From positions 17,086 to 81,085 of the IMG/VR virus record IMGVR_UViG_3300042562_001017: DNA of 64,000 bases; one strand, given 5' to 3'. The notes beneath the pieces were generated by a model, which searched no databases, was not told the DNA's origin, and saw nothing but the letters and a program-made list of their open reading frames with translations. The stretch's first letter is position 1; every line of letters starts with the position of its first letter. Shown one piece after another: positions 42,401 to 50,796 of this stretch. The translations under genes were made by a program, and so were the position numbers. Source of the stretch: a virus.

Positions 42401-44051
42401 TAAAGGAATTGTAGCTAATGCTAATTTAGGAGAAATGATATTTCAAACTATTGATGCTGGAGCTAACATAGTTAACATTAGAGCTTTATCTAAAAATAAA
42501 TTATCAGACGAACAACTTAACAATTTAGTAGATTTAATATATTATAAACTATCAACAGGAGAAAATACTATAACTGTTAATGGTAAAGAGCAAACTATAG
42601 TTGGTAATCAATCTGTTGGTAGAGGTATAGTAGATAGTTTAATTCTAATTGCAGCTAGACAAAATAAAGAAAAACAGATATTCTTTAAAAAGAATGGAAG
42701 TTTAGTTGTTGGTAGAAAAGAATTTACTTTTGAAAATAGTCCTGAAGTTGTTAAACAAGCTATATATGAAACATTATTGGCTGGTAATAATGAAGTTAAC
42801 TTTAAAAAAGATATAAAACCTGATTCTGATTTTATGCTTCCTGCATTGATTGATGGAGAATGGAAAGGTAAAACTACAACATATAATGATTATATTTTTG
42901 GTGGAGAAAATCCTTTAATTGGAACTTTTGTAGATAGTGAAACTCCATTTATTAATAGTTACTATGGTTATAAAATGGATGAAAACGGATATGTTACTGA
43001 CCCAATTGAAGAAACAAAACCTGAACCTATATATGTTATAGATGTTGATTTTGATGATGAAGGAAGAGCTATGCCTACATATAGTACTGAACCAGAAGTT
43101 AAAGTTGTTACAGATGCTAAAGCTGATATAGAAAGAAGAAGGCAAGAAGAATTAAATAAAGAAACTCCCATAAAAAACGAAAATATAACTGTAAATGATG
43201 GGACAAATAATTTAATATTTAAAATTATAACTTATAAAGATGGAAGTACACTAGTTAGGCACATAAAGACAAATGAAACTACAGCAGATAACGCAAGTAA
43301 AAATTTCCAAAGTTACCCCACATTAGAAGATTTTCAAAATTTACTTAAATATGATTTTGATGAAAATGCAAAAATTATAAAGACAGAACTTGTAAAGGAT
43401 GATTATACTGATAAACAATCACAAGACATTAAAGCTGCTAAAGAAAAAACAATCAATGCTAAATATGATGCAGAACTAGCTGCTTTAGAAAGTAAAGTTG
43501 TAACACCTGTACAAAAAACTAATATAGAAAAAAGAATTAACGATACTATATCAAAAGTATTTGGGTCTGAATCTTTATTTAATTTTGATACAAATCAACC
43601 AGGTAAAATTGTTGAAGGTGAATTTATACCTGATAATTTAGGTTCTCAAATATTTGAGGCTATGAATAAAACTCTTAAAGGTGAAGTAGTACAAACAAAT
43701 AAAATAGAAGCTGGAAAATTATTTAAAGAATACGCTAAAACTGTACATCCTGATAAAAATACACAATCTGAAGAACGTCAAATTATAGCTGAAGCATTTT
43801 TTAAAGCAATGCAAACAGCTAAAGAACAAGGAAGAGTTGATATATTAAATGAATTAAAAACTAAATTTGATACAGAACTAGCAGCTTTAGAAAGTAAACC
43901 TGAAACAGTTGACAATTCTGAAATTATTAAGATTCAAGAAGATATGAAACAAGATGCAGATGAATCTATTAGTGATTGTAATGGAAAAACTCCTGCTTTA
44001 CCTGATGGTAAAAATTTAAGTGGAAAAGCAAATAAATACAAAAAGAAATAA
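39408..44051 (+). CDS. Giant virion protein with membrane-active region and C-terminal J-like domain
   Basis: 1547 residues. The N-terminal quarter has Gly/Ala-rich hydrophobic hairpins (~70-105, 165-190 and 370-395, such as 'TLSTAGTLAGAGAGAIGQIG' and 'MLLGAVLGGGVGTILKG') that could form a membrane channel. Long charged helical parts follow. Near the C-terminus, residues ~1430-1490 read as a J-domain: helix II 'KLFKEYAKTVHPDKN' with H1447-P1448-D1449, then helix III (QIIAEAFFKAMQTAKEQG). HPD is the signature that activates Hsp70 (DnaK). It may be ejected with the RNA polymerase and recruit host DnaK to pull in or refold the other giants. This is an inference from motif and place. Confidence 0.6.
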   Translation: MPFTKNQNGELVYVESASPINAQLENIRGVDLRKYEPYIGGESEYIKGPYDQKSWNDERAEGQSSISKIGNTLGQGLGTFLTATLSTAGTLAGAGAGAIGQIGDAITGEDNTDFMDTMLNNPLNQSISELDKYIKEDLLPTYYTQEQQESLISAATGTELVNGLGFMLSAMIPGAGITKALGGISKLGTMAKLGTLEANVAKSIAMGAMKAETGQVALALGKFMSKVPSVTGAVVGRIGESAMEANQTYESLIAEGIDEETAKRQRDNVFYGNMALAVSDVAQYTRWFKPNPFERIIKNTAEKGIGYAVKQVGKKEAISEILKESSQEAGEEGIQFLLQKGAEKAAKEPGKYSFGTGVLGSMNELFTTVEGQKSMLLGAVLGGGVGTILKGVNSKQVNAQLQSTVDELNANPTFSSEKFIKNTEGKYILNPEFVKAQTVYANLETKREEAIAKGDLESAELIDKLQFNNLVASRVQANKFDDLIEELEVMGKATDVELEQYFGQVPTDKQGNKMSASQIATTKIEEAKALKRNIESLRLIPQFQNLSTPAFNLLTETTIRQDAINRQIQDVDKQLSNIAPDFTTGELTPPNKVRLDSLTETRKALVDQYTSLNKTLELFTAKPEKLEKKADEIAEKTNKAFEKKIDDEIKTSIEADEVIENGIKNGTPIIIKNADGTTKTVTYQDGNYVEQDGIFVEEIEVKQGVINELNEQNSADVIDNDIDDVEESTINYSIKKPNIHSSSIQGHNFKKNSDGTIDRTEKQKETTVAGKIIYQLNGLFKRFIEYSSKALNTPLVRKATSEPTIYSFVATIGEVTDEELNSINSDRAFFAKENNVSLPPVTREDLMSNPAFIPISLQLQANGKNVGGAVTRMHNPDYIYRTQEFDAIMENENIVDKQGAIDSLLEQYTTYRKQLIDKIKTGQKVNLLVDTKSGGIMNVTPMIDGKMQVNPITDTFKHINEYESGLYVDNVQLMPNGIGVVTEIDEKGNGIIEFSNGNKGIVANANLGEMIFQTIDAGANIVNIRALSKNKLSDEQLNNLVDLIYYKLSTGENTITVNGKEQTIVGNQSVGRGIVDSLILIAARQNKEKQIFFKKNGSLVVGRKEFTFENSPEVVKQAIYETLLAGNNEVNFKKDIKPDSDFMLPALIDGEWKGKTTTYNDYIFGGENPLIGTFVDSETPFINSYYGYKMDENGYVTDPIEETKPEPIYVIDVDFDDEGRAMPTYSTEPEVKVVTDAKADIERRRQEELNKETPIKNENITVNDGTNNLIFKIITYKDGSTLVRHIKTNETTADNASKNFQSYPTLEDFQNLLKYDFDENAKIIKTELVKDDYTDKQSQDIKAAKEKTINAKYDAELAALESKVVTPVQKTNIEKRINDTISKVFGSESLFNFDTNQPGKIVEGEFIPDNLGSQIFEAMNKTLKGEVVQTNKIEAGKLFKEYAKTVHPDKNTQSEERQIIAEAFFKAMQTAKEQGRVDILNELKTKFDTELAALESKPETVDNSEIIKIQEDMKQDADESISDCNGKTPALPDGKNLSGKANKYKKK

Positions 44052-44052
44052 T

Positions 44053-44060
44053 TATCTTTG
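44053..44060 (+). promoter_or_regulatory. Bacteroidota -7 box TATCTTTG before the RNA polymerase gene
   Basis: Perfect TAnnTTTG starting right after the previous stop. The ATG at 44067 lies 6 bases after the box, so the message should be nearly leaderless. It makes the polymerase gene itself late and host-transcribed, as expected for a packaged enzyme. Confidence 0.6.
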
Positions 44061-44066
44061 TATCGT

Positions 44067-47000
44067 ATGTCAAAATCTTGTATAGACCCAAACTTACCTC
44101 AAGTGAGGCAGTTTGTAAAAAAAATGCAACCTACATTTAGCAGTTTTCTAAATGATACTCAAATAGTAGGTTTATTAAACAATTGGTTAGATGATAATCA
44201 AACTTCATCATTTCCTACTGCGGAAGAACTAATTGCGTTTTATTATAAAAAAACAGAGTCTGTACCTGACATAGAGAATATTTTAGATATACTCCAATCA
44301 TTATATTTTGAGTGGATAATGGATTTTTCTGAATCTCCAGTTATTACTCGTAAAATTATTAATGAATATAGTGCTGATGTATTAGAAACTTTGCCTCAAT
44401 TTTTGAGAGATGAAGGAATGAATCACATTGCTGATAACTTTAAAGAATACATTCAGTTATTAAATGCTACTAGATTTCAACATCTTTCTGTTCCTATTGA
44501 TGATAGTTTTGATGAAGATTCTAATTCTAAAGATAAGATAGGAGAGTTTTCTTCTAACATGGTTGATTTAATGGCTAGAGGTTCTGATGAAGTTCAGTAT
44601 CTTTTTGCTTCATTAAAAAGTGATGAAATGACTTATGGTTTAGCTAGACCAATAAATTCTAATTATGTATGGGGAGTTGTTAGTAATTTATTAGCTAATA
44701 GCGTTAGTTATCCTGAAGGCATACAAATATTACAAGCAAATTCTTATAAATATCCTTTTATTAATCAAATTTTAGATAGATTAGGTGTTAATGGTAATGA
44801 TATAGCTTATTCATCTTTACAAGATTCATTTGCTGAATCATTTAACAAAGCTAATTATGATATAACTGTTGCACAAGTTGGTGAAAAACAATCATACAGT
44901 GAAGTTGATATGAAAACTAAAAATAGTTTAATCAATCAATTTAAATCTAATTTTAGAACTTCTAAATATGCTAAAAAATTAAGTGGTAAAACTGTAGTTA
45001 ATTATGAAGCTATTAAAGATATGTTAGTAGATAAACCTACTTCAGAACAAAGTCTAGCTTTATTAAATGCAATGGGTATTCCTTTAACAGAATTGCCTTC
45101 TTATTTAGAATTACCTGCTAGTTATATAATGGCGTTTGTTAAAAAACATCCTAATATTGAATGGTTAGATGAAGGTTTTGGTAGAGATACTGAAAGAGGT
45201 AATTTAGATAAAATATTAAGTTATTTAGTTAGCAAAGAAAAAGAAGTAATTAGAACTTCTGTTAGAAATGCAGAAGGAGAAACTATCAATACTAACTCTA
45301 ATCATAATTATTTTAGTAGATTATTTAATGGTTTAAAAAGTCTTACTAAAAGAAATTTATTTGAAAATATGTTAGTTAGTGCATTAAAACCTAATATATC
45401 TTCAGGATTAAAAGAACGTAATGGAAGTGAATCTAAAAACTTTAACAAGTTAACTTTAGGTGAAATTTATCTTACTAAGATAAACAACATGTTTAGTTCA
45501 GAACCTTCTATAAATATTCCAGTTACTTCAGATAAAACATTAGTTAGAAGTTTAAAATTTACTAAACCTCTTAGCGGTAATCAAGAAGAATATTATAATG
45601 GTTATATGGCTTATACTGCTATTGGACCTAAATTATATACTAGATTATTTGAAGCTTATCAAAGAGATACAGTTAGTAATTTTCATCCTGATTGGAAATA
45701 TGGTGCAGAAAACCCTATTGATTTTTGGCATGGTAGAGGAGAAGTTGAAGGTGTGTTAGGAATTGTAACTAAACCTTTAAATAAAGAAGAATTTAAAACT
45801 GCTTTTCAAAAATGGTTAGCTTTTCAACAAGGTGAGTTAAAAAAATCATTAGTTTCTAGCGGAGCAATTGTAATGGAAAACGGTAATCCTATTCCTAAAT
45901 TTGTTATGCCTAAAATTAGTGAACCTAATTTTATAACTAAATTAAATACTACATTAGATTTAATTAATTTTAATGAGTTTTTATTTGGTGTAGAAATTAC
46001 TCAAGAAATGTATGGTTCAATGGTAGCTGTTAAACCTGATAACTTTTTTAAACGTAATGCTGGAGGTGTAGCTGAAGGTAGACAAGTTAGAGTTGATGCT
46101 GCTAGAGATACTATTGTTCAAAACGATAGGTCTAATCTTCCTATTCCTATGAATTATCCTATTAATAAAATTAAAGTAATGATTCATGCTGAAACTATGG
46201 CTTCGTCTAATGATGAAGATTTAAAAAAGTTTCATCCTGGATATAGAGATGATGCTATTAATGTAGATGATGCTCAAGGTACTATGCCTTTAGAAATATA
46301 TAGAGAAGTTTTAAGTAGAGCTTCTCAATGGAGTGATGCTCAAGAACAAGCTTTTCAAAAATTAATAAAAGGTCAAAAATTAGGAAAAGAATATAAAGGT
46401 ATATTTCCTCCTATAAAACCTGTAGGTTATTCTTTAGTTACTGTTAAAGGTAAAAACGGAATAGAATATAAAGTTCCTGTATATATTAAGACTTCGGTTT
46501 ACCCTATATTTCAAAGTGATGTTGTTGGAACATTAAATGAAGATAAGTATAATTTAATGAGAGAAAAAGGTATAGGATTAGTTATACCTAAAAGCGGAAT
46601 TAAAATGGCTAACCCTAAAGAGTTACGTGATTTATTTAAAGATGGAACTATAGATTTTAATGAATCTGCAATTGTAGATTTTCCTATGGAAGATTTTAGA
46701 ATTCAGTTAGACATTAATCAAAAAACAAGTTCTCGTCAATTACAAGGAACTCAGCAACGTAAGTTAGTTTATATGGATTTGTTTGAGAATGGAGAAGCTA
46801 CTGACCCTCAATACAAACAATGGTTAGACGAAAATATTGAAACATTAAAAGAAATTTCTAAAATTGAAGAAGATAAATTAAATGATAAAGCTGGTATAGT
46901 TAACGGAGAAATAACTAATTATAAAAAATTAGTTGATATGTTAAATCAAGAATTACTTTCTAGAAACTTACCTGTTAACATTATTGAGGCTATAAAAACT

Positions 47001-50000
47001 ATTATTGACGAGGGAGGAAACTTGCTTCATCCTATTGATGGTATGCCTTCAAGACAAAAGTTAATGAATTTACTTAACTCTATAGTTACTAATAAATTAA
47101 TTAAACTTTATACTCATGGTTCTGCTTTAGTACAAGTATCTCAACATGGTTGGGAATTAAAACCAGGAAGTACTGTAGATACTAAAACATCTATTGATTT
47201 TGTTAGTGATACTCATAAACAAGATTATATAGATAATAATGGATTAAAGTTTTTATCTTTAGGTAAAAATACTGGAGCTGCTCAAATTATTCTTCCTGCT
47301 AAATACAAAGAATTTGTAAGAAAAGGAGAAGATGGTAAATATATTATTGATGATAAAAGATGTTTAATTAATATAGGTTATCGTATTCCTACTCAAGGTC
47401 ATAACTCTATGCTTCATTTAGAAGTAGTAGGTTTCTTACCAGAACATTTTGACCAAATGATTATAATGCCTAGAGAAATTACTACTCAAGGTGGTTCTGA
47501 CTTTGACGTGGATAAAATGAATCTTTTTATACCTAATGTTAGAGAGGTAGATGGTAAATTAGTATTTGTTGATGAGTCTATTGATGGTGATGCTTTATGG
47601 AAAGCTGGTTATAAATCTGGTGATGAAGCTGGAGATAAATTATTAACTGCTATTTTTAATGATGTTACTTCTATTGAAGAAGAACCTGAAGAAATTGCAT
47701 CAAAAGAAGATTTTTTACAAAAATTAAGATTAGAAGTTCTTCAAAATAAATTAATTACTCAATCATTAAGAATATTAGAAGACCCTAAAGTTAGAGAACA
47801 ATTATTAACTCCTAACTCTGCTGATACATTAAAAGCTGAAGCTAACGAGTTAACTAAAGAGTTAACAAAAAGAAAATTACCTACTATTAAAATTGTTCCT
47901 ACTTGGAAAAATATGTTAAGTAGTAGAACATTAAGTGAAATTGCTAATCAAATGTCAGCAGCTAAAGCTTTAGTTGGAATATTTGCTCAACAAGTTACTA
48001 ATCATGTACTTGCTCAACAAGTAGGTTTGCATTTTAAATCAGGAAGACCTTTGTTTTTTGAACATAATACTGTTAACATAAATGGTAAAGAAGAAATATC
48101 ATTATCAGGAGTTAAAAGTAAAGATGGCAGTTATGTTATATCTAACATGTTAGGTAATGAATATTTAACTGCTGCTGTAGATGCTGCAAAAGAAGATTAT
48201 CTTTCTGAATTAGGAGTAACTTTAGCTACTGGAGATGTTACTGCTGCTTTTACTAGAGTAGGGGGAAATAATAAATACTTAAGATATTGGATTAAAAATC
48301 CTATAGTTCAAGAATACTTAAAAGAAGTTGAATTAAATAAATCTTTAATTGTTAAAGGTAAAGAAGCTAAAAGTAAAAAGAATATATTACAAAATATAAC
48401 TAAAAAATACAAAACTAGGTTAGAATATTTTGTAGATAAATATGATAATAATTCTGAAGAAGCTGCTAAAATGTTAGCTAGTAGAAGTAAAAGAACTATT
48501 AGCATTGATAATGTAAAAGCATTAGCTTTACGTGATAAAACAAATGATGAAATGTCAATTGATTTATTAAATGACTTTTTATATTTTGAGGATATGGCAA
48601 ATGTTATACGTCAAAATATAGCTAATACTTCTTTTGATGTTAAAGGTCCTGGTAAAGATATAGTTGAAACTAAATTACAACAATTAAGTTATGAGAATTT
48701 TATTAAAGGTATGGCTAACAATAAAGGTTATACTTTAGCTACTATTGTTAATAACGAACAAGCTCCTTATGAAAATTTAATACGTAATACAGTTCTTGAT
48801 GTGTTTTATCAAAAATCTTTTACTTTCGTACAATCTATATATAAGGATTTAGTTTTGTTACAAAAAAATGATTTTATAACAAGTATTGTTGATAATTTAA
48901 TAGTTCCTAGTGAGTATGTAACTAAAAAAGCTACTCCTGAAGAAGCTACTTTAATATACGGTAGTATAATTAACTATATTATTCAACAAAACAATCCTAT
49001 TAAAAACTCATTGTTTTATGGAGATAATACTTTAGCTAAAAGAATTCAAAAAATTCAAACTGACCCTACTAATGTTCTTTATAACAATTATATAGTTCAA
49101 TCTATTCAAGCTGAAGAATCAGGTAAAACTGATGTACCTTCACTTATAGGATTTAAAGATAAAAACATTAACTCTTTAGAAGCTAATTTCATAACTAAAT
49201 CTTTTGGTGAAATTAAAGAAATGAATAAAGAGTTATATGATGATATGATACTTGCTTCACTTTATCAATCAGGTGTAGTTCAATCTCCATTATCTTATTA
49301 TAGTTTAATTCCTTATAATGATATTTTACCTATTATTAATAAAGCTTTGTCTCAACAATCTGAAATCATAGGTAATCCTAAACAAGTTAATAATGCTATA
49401 ACTGAAGTATTATCTAATATTGGAGATAAATTAGATAACATTCAAAAAGTATTTTTAAAATCTTCTGATATATCTGGAGATTTAAATGGTACTGTAACTA
49501 TTGTTTCAGAAAAAAGTAGAGAAAAAGAATTTATTAGGTTAAGTGTAACTATGCCTGATGGAACTTCTAAAGTAGGTTTGTATGAAAAATACTATGGAGA
49601 TAAATATAAATTTGTACCTAGTAAAAACTATAGAACTTTATTCTACAATTTATCTTCAGAACAAGAAATAGAAAATGAAGAAGAAGATTTTATTGAAAAT
49701 GTAGATGAATTTGAAGATATGTCAATTAGAGAAGAAATAAACATTTATGCTGGTACAGGAGAAAATGCTGAGTTAAGTAATTTTGCTATTAGACCTTTTA
49801 CAACTAATGTAGAAACTTCTTCTGGTAATAAACAATATACTTTTCAATCTGTAGAACAAGGATTTCATTTTTATAAAGCAGTAATGGCTAATAATCCGCA
49901 AATAGCAGCACAAATTTTAAAAACTACTAATGGAGGAACATTAAGAAATTTAACAAATAGAAATAATCTTAAACTGACTCCTGAACAAGTTATAGAATGG

Positions 50001-50789
50001 GATAATACTTCTAAATCAATAATGTTAAATTTAATGTACGATTCTTATGTTCAAAATCCTCAAGCTGCTCAAAAGTTATTAGCTACTGGAAATGCTATTA
50101 TAACTCATAAAGTTAGAGAAATTGAACAAGATAATGGTAGATTTTCAGAAGTTGTTATGACTGTAAGAGATATGTTAAGAGAAGAAATAAATGAAATGCA
50201 ATCTTTAATAACTTTTGAAGAAGAACCTTCATCTGGTTATAGAGAAAGAACAATTAAAAACGCATCTGCTGACGCTACTATTGCAATAGCAGTAGATTTT
50301 AATTCTGCTGGAGAATTACTTACTAAAAAATCTGTATTAGGTCAAAATAAAAAATATATTTCAATTGATGCTAACACTTTAACAGTTACTCAAGAAAGAG
50401 TAGATAAAATAGTAGAACAGTTAAATTCAGTTAATGCTAAAACATTAAACATTGCAGGTAATGGTATTTATACTATGAAAGGTAAATATACTCAACAACA
50501 AGTTGATGATTTTACTTATGATTTATTAAATAAAGTTGTAAACTCACCTAATCTTAAAACTAAAATAGAAAGTATTAGAAGTGGTGGACAAACAGGATTT
50601 GATGAAGCAGGTGCTAAAGCTGGAATTAAATTAGGATTGCCTACATTAGTTCTTGCTCCTAAAGGTTGGAAATTTAGAAATGAACTTGGTGTAGATATAT
50701 CTAATGAACAACAATTTAAAGATAGATTTACTCAAAGCGATGATAATCTTCCAGACGTAGGACAAAATGATTTAAAATGTTATAAATAA
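44067..50789 (+). CDS. Virion RNA polymerase fused to NADAR and SLOG (cpYpsA-like) domains
   Basis: 2240 residues; start ATG at 44067, since an earlier in-frame TTG lies inside the promoter box. The catalytic double-psi barrel is clear: 'GYRIPTQGHNSML' (near 1105) matches beta-prime R-x-P, then 'GSDFDVDKMNLFIPN' with D1145-F-D-V-D1149 equals the cellular NADFDGDQM motif. A partner barrel is likely near 780-900. After ~1890 come extra domains. A NADAR (YbiA-like) domain at ~1890-2045 reads 'ENAELSNFAIRPF', 'SVEQGFHFYK', 'EWDNTSKSIM', 'LLATGNAIITH'. A SLOG domain at ~2065-2235 contains 'IRSGGQTGFDEAGAKAG' and 'LAPKGWKF'. The polymerase should be ejected and transcribe early genes. NADAR enzymes remove ADP-ribose or act on related compounds, so the fusion hints at NAD-based counter-defence. 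RNAP call strong, the two domains good. Confidence 0.85.
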   Translation: MSKSCIDPNLPQVRQFVKKMQPTFSSFLNDTQIVGLLNNWLDDNQTSSFPTAEELIAFYYKKTESVPDIENILDILQSLYFEWIMDFSESPVITRKIINEYSADVLETLPQFLRDEGMNHIADNFKEYIQLLNATRFQHLSVPIDDSFDEDSNSKDKIGEFSSNMVDLMARGSDEVQYLFASLKSDEMTYGLARPINSNYVWGVVSNLLANSVSYPEGIQILQANSYKYPFINQILDRLGVNGNDIAYSSLQDSFAESFNKANYDITVAQVGEKQSYSEVDMKTKNSLINQFKSNFRTSKYAKKLSGKTVVNYEAIKDMLVDKPTSEQSLALLNAMGIPLTELPSYLELPASYIMAFVKKHPNIEWLDEGFGRDTERGNLDKILSYLVSKEKEVIRTSVRNAEGETINTNSNHNYFSRLFNGLKSLTKRNLFENMLVSALKPNISSGLKERNGSESKNFNKLTLGEIYLTKINNMFSSEPSINIPVTSDKTLVRSLKFTKPLSGNQEEYYNGYMAYTAIGPKLYTRLFEAYQRDTVSNFHPDWKYGAENPIDFWHGRGEVEGVLGIVTKPLNKEEFKTAFQKWLAFQQGELKKSLVSSGAIVMENGNPIPKFVMPKISEPNFITKLNTTLDLINFNEFLFGVEITQEMYGSMVAVKPDNFFKRNAGGVAEGRQVRVDAARDTIVQNDRSNLPIPMNYPINKIKVMIHAETMASSNDEDLKKFHPGYRDDAINVDDAQGTMPLEIYREVLSRASQWSDAQEQAFQKLIKGQKLGKEYKGIFPPIKPVGYSLVTVKGKNGIEYKVPVYIKTSVYPIFQSDVVGTLNEDKYNLMREKGIGLVIPKSGIKMANPKELRDLFKDGTIDFNESAIVDFPMEDFRIQLDINQKTSSRQLQGTQQRKLVYMDLFENGEATDPQYKQWLDENIETLKEISKIEEDKLNDKAGIVNGEITNYKKLVDMLNQELLSRNLPVNIIEAIKTIIDEGGNLLHPIDGMPSRQKLMNLLNSIVTNKLIKLYTHGSALVQVSQHGWELKPGSTVDTKTSIDFVSDTHKQDYIDNNGLKFLSLGKNTGAAQIILPAKYKEFVRKGEDGKYIIDDKRCLINIGYRIPTQGHNSMLHLEVVGFLPEHFDQMIIMPREITTQGGSDFDVDKMNLFIPNVREVDGKLVFVDESIDGDALWKAGYKSGDEAGDKLLTAIFNDVTSIEEEPEEIASKEDFLQKLRLEVLQNKLITQSLRILEDPKVREQLLTPNSADTLKAEANELTKELTKRKLPTIKIVPTWKNMLSSRTLSEIANQMSAAKALVGIFAQQVTNHVLAQQVGLHFKSGRPLFFEHNTVNINGKEEISLSGVKSKDGSYVISNMLGNEYLTAAVDAAKEDYLSELGVTLATGDVTAAFTRVGGNNKYLRYWIKNPIVQEYLKEVELNKSLIVKGKEAKSKKNILQNITKKYKTRLEYFVDKYDNNSEEAAKMLASRSKRTISIDNVKALALRDKTNDEMSIDLLNDFLYFEDMANVIRQNIANTSFDVKGPGKDIVETKLQQLSYENFIKGMANNKGYTLATIVNNEQAPYENLIRNTVLDVFYQKSFTFVQSIYKDLVLLQKNDFITSIVDNLIVPSEYVTKKATPEEATLIYGSIINYIIQQNNPIKNSLFYGDNTLAKRIQKIQTDPTNVLYNNYIVQSIQAEESGKTDVPSLIGFKDKNINSLEANFITKSFGEIKEMNKELYDDMILASLYQSGVVQSPLSYYSLIPYNDILPIINKALSQQSEIIGNPKQVNNAITEVLSNIGDKLDNIQKVFLKSSDISGDLNGTVTIVSEKSREKEFIRLSVTMPDGTSKVGLYEKYYGDKYKFVPSKNYRTLFYNLSSEQEIENEEEDFIENVDEFEDMSIREEINIYAGTGENAELSNFAIRPFTTNVETSSGNKQYTFQSVEQGFHFYKAVMANNPQIAAQILKTTNGGTLRNLTNRNNLKLTPEQVIEWDNTSKSIMLNLMYDSYVQNPQAAQKLLATGNAIITHKVREIEQDNGRFSEVVMTVRDMLREEINEMQSLITFEEEPSSGYRERTIKNASADATIAIAVDFNSAGELLTKKSVLGQNKKYISIDANTLTVTQERVDKIVEQLNSVNAKTLNIAGNGIYTMKGKYTQQQVDDFTYDLLNKVVNSPNLKTKIESIRSGGQTGFDEAGAKAGIKLGLPTLVLAPKGWKFRNELGVDISNEQQFKDRFTQSDDNLPDVGQNDLKCYK

Positions 50790-50796
50790 AATTAAA

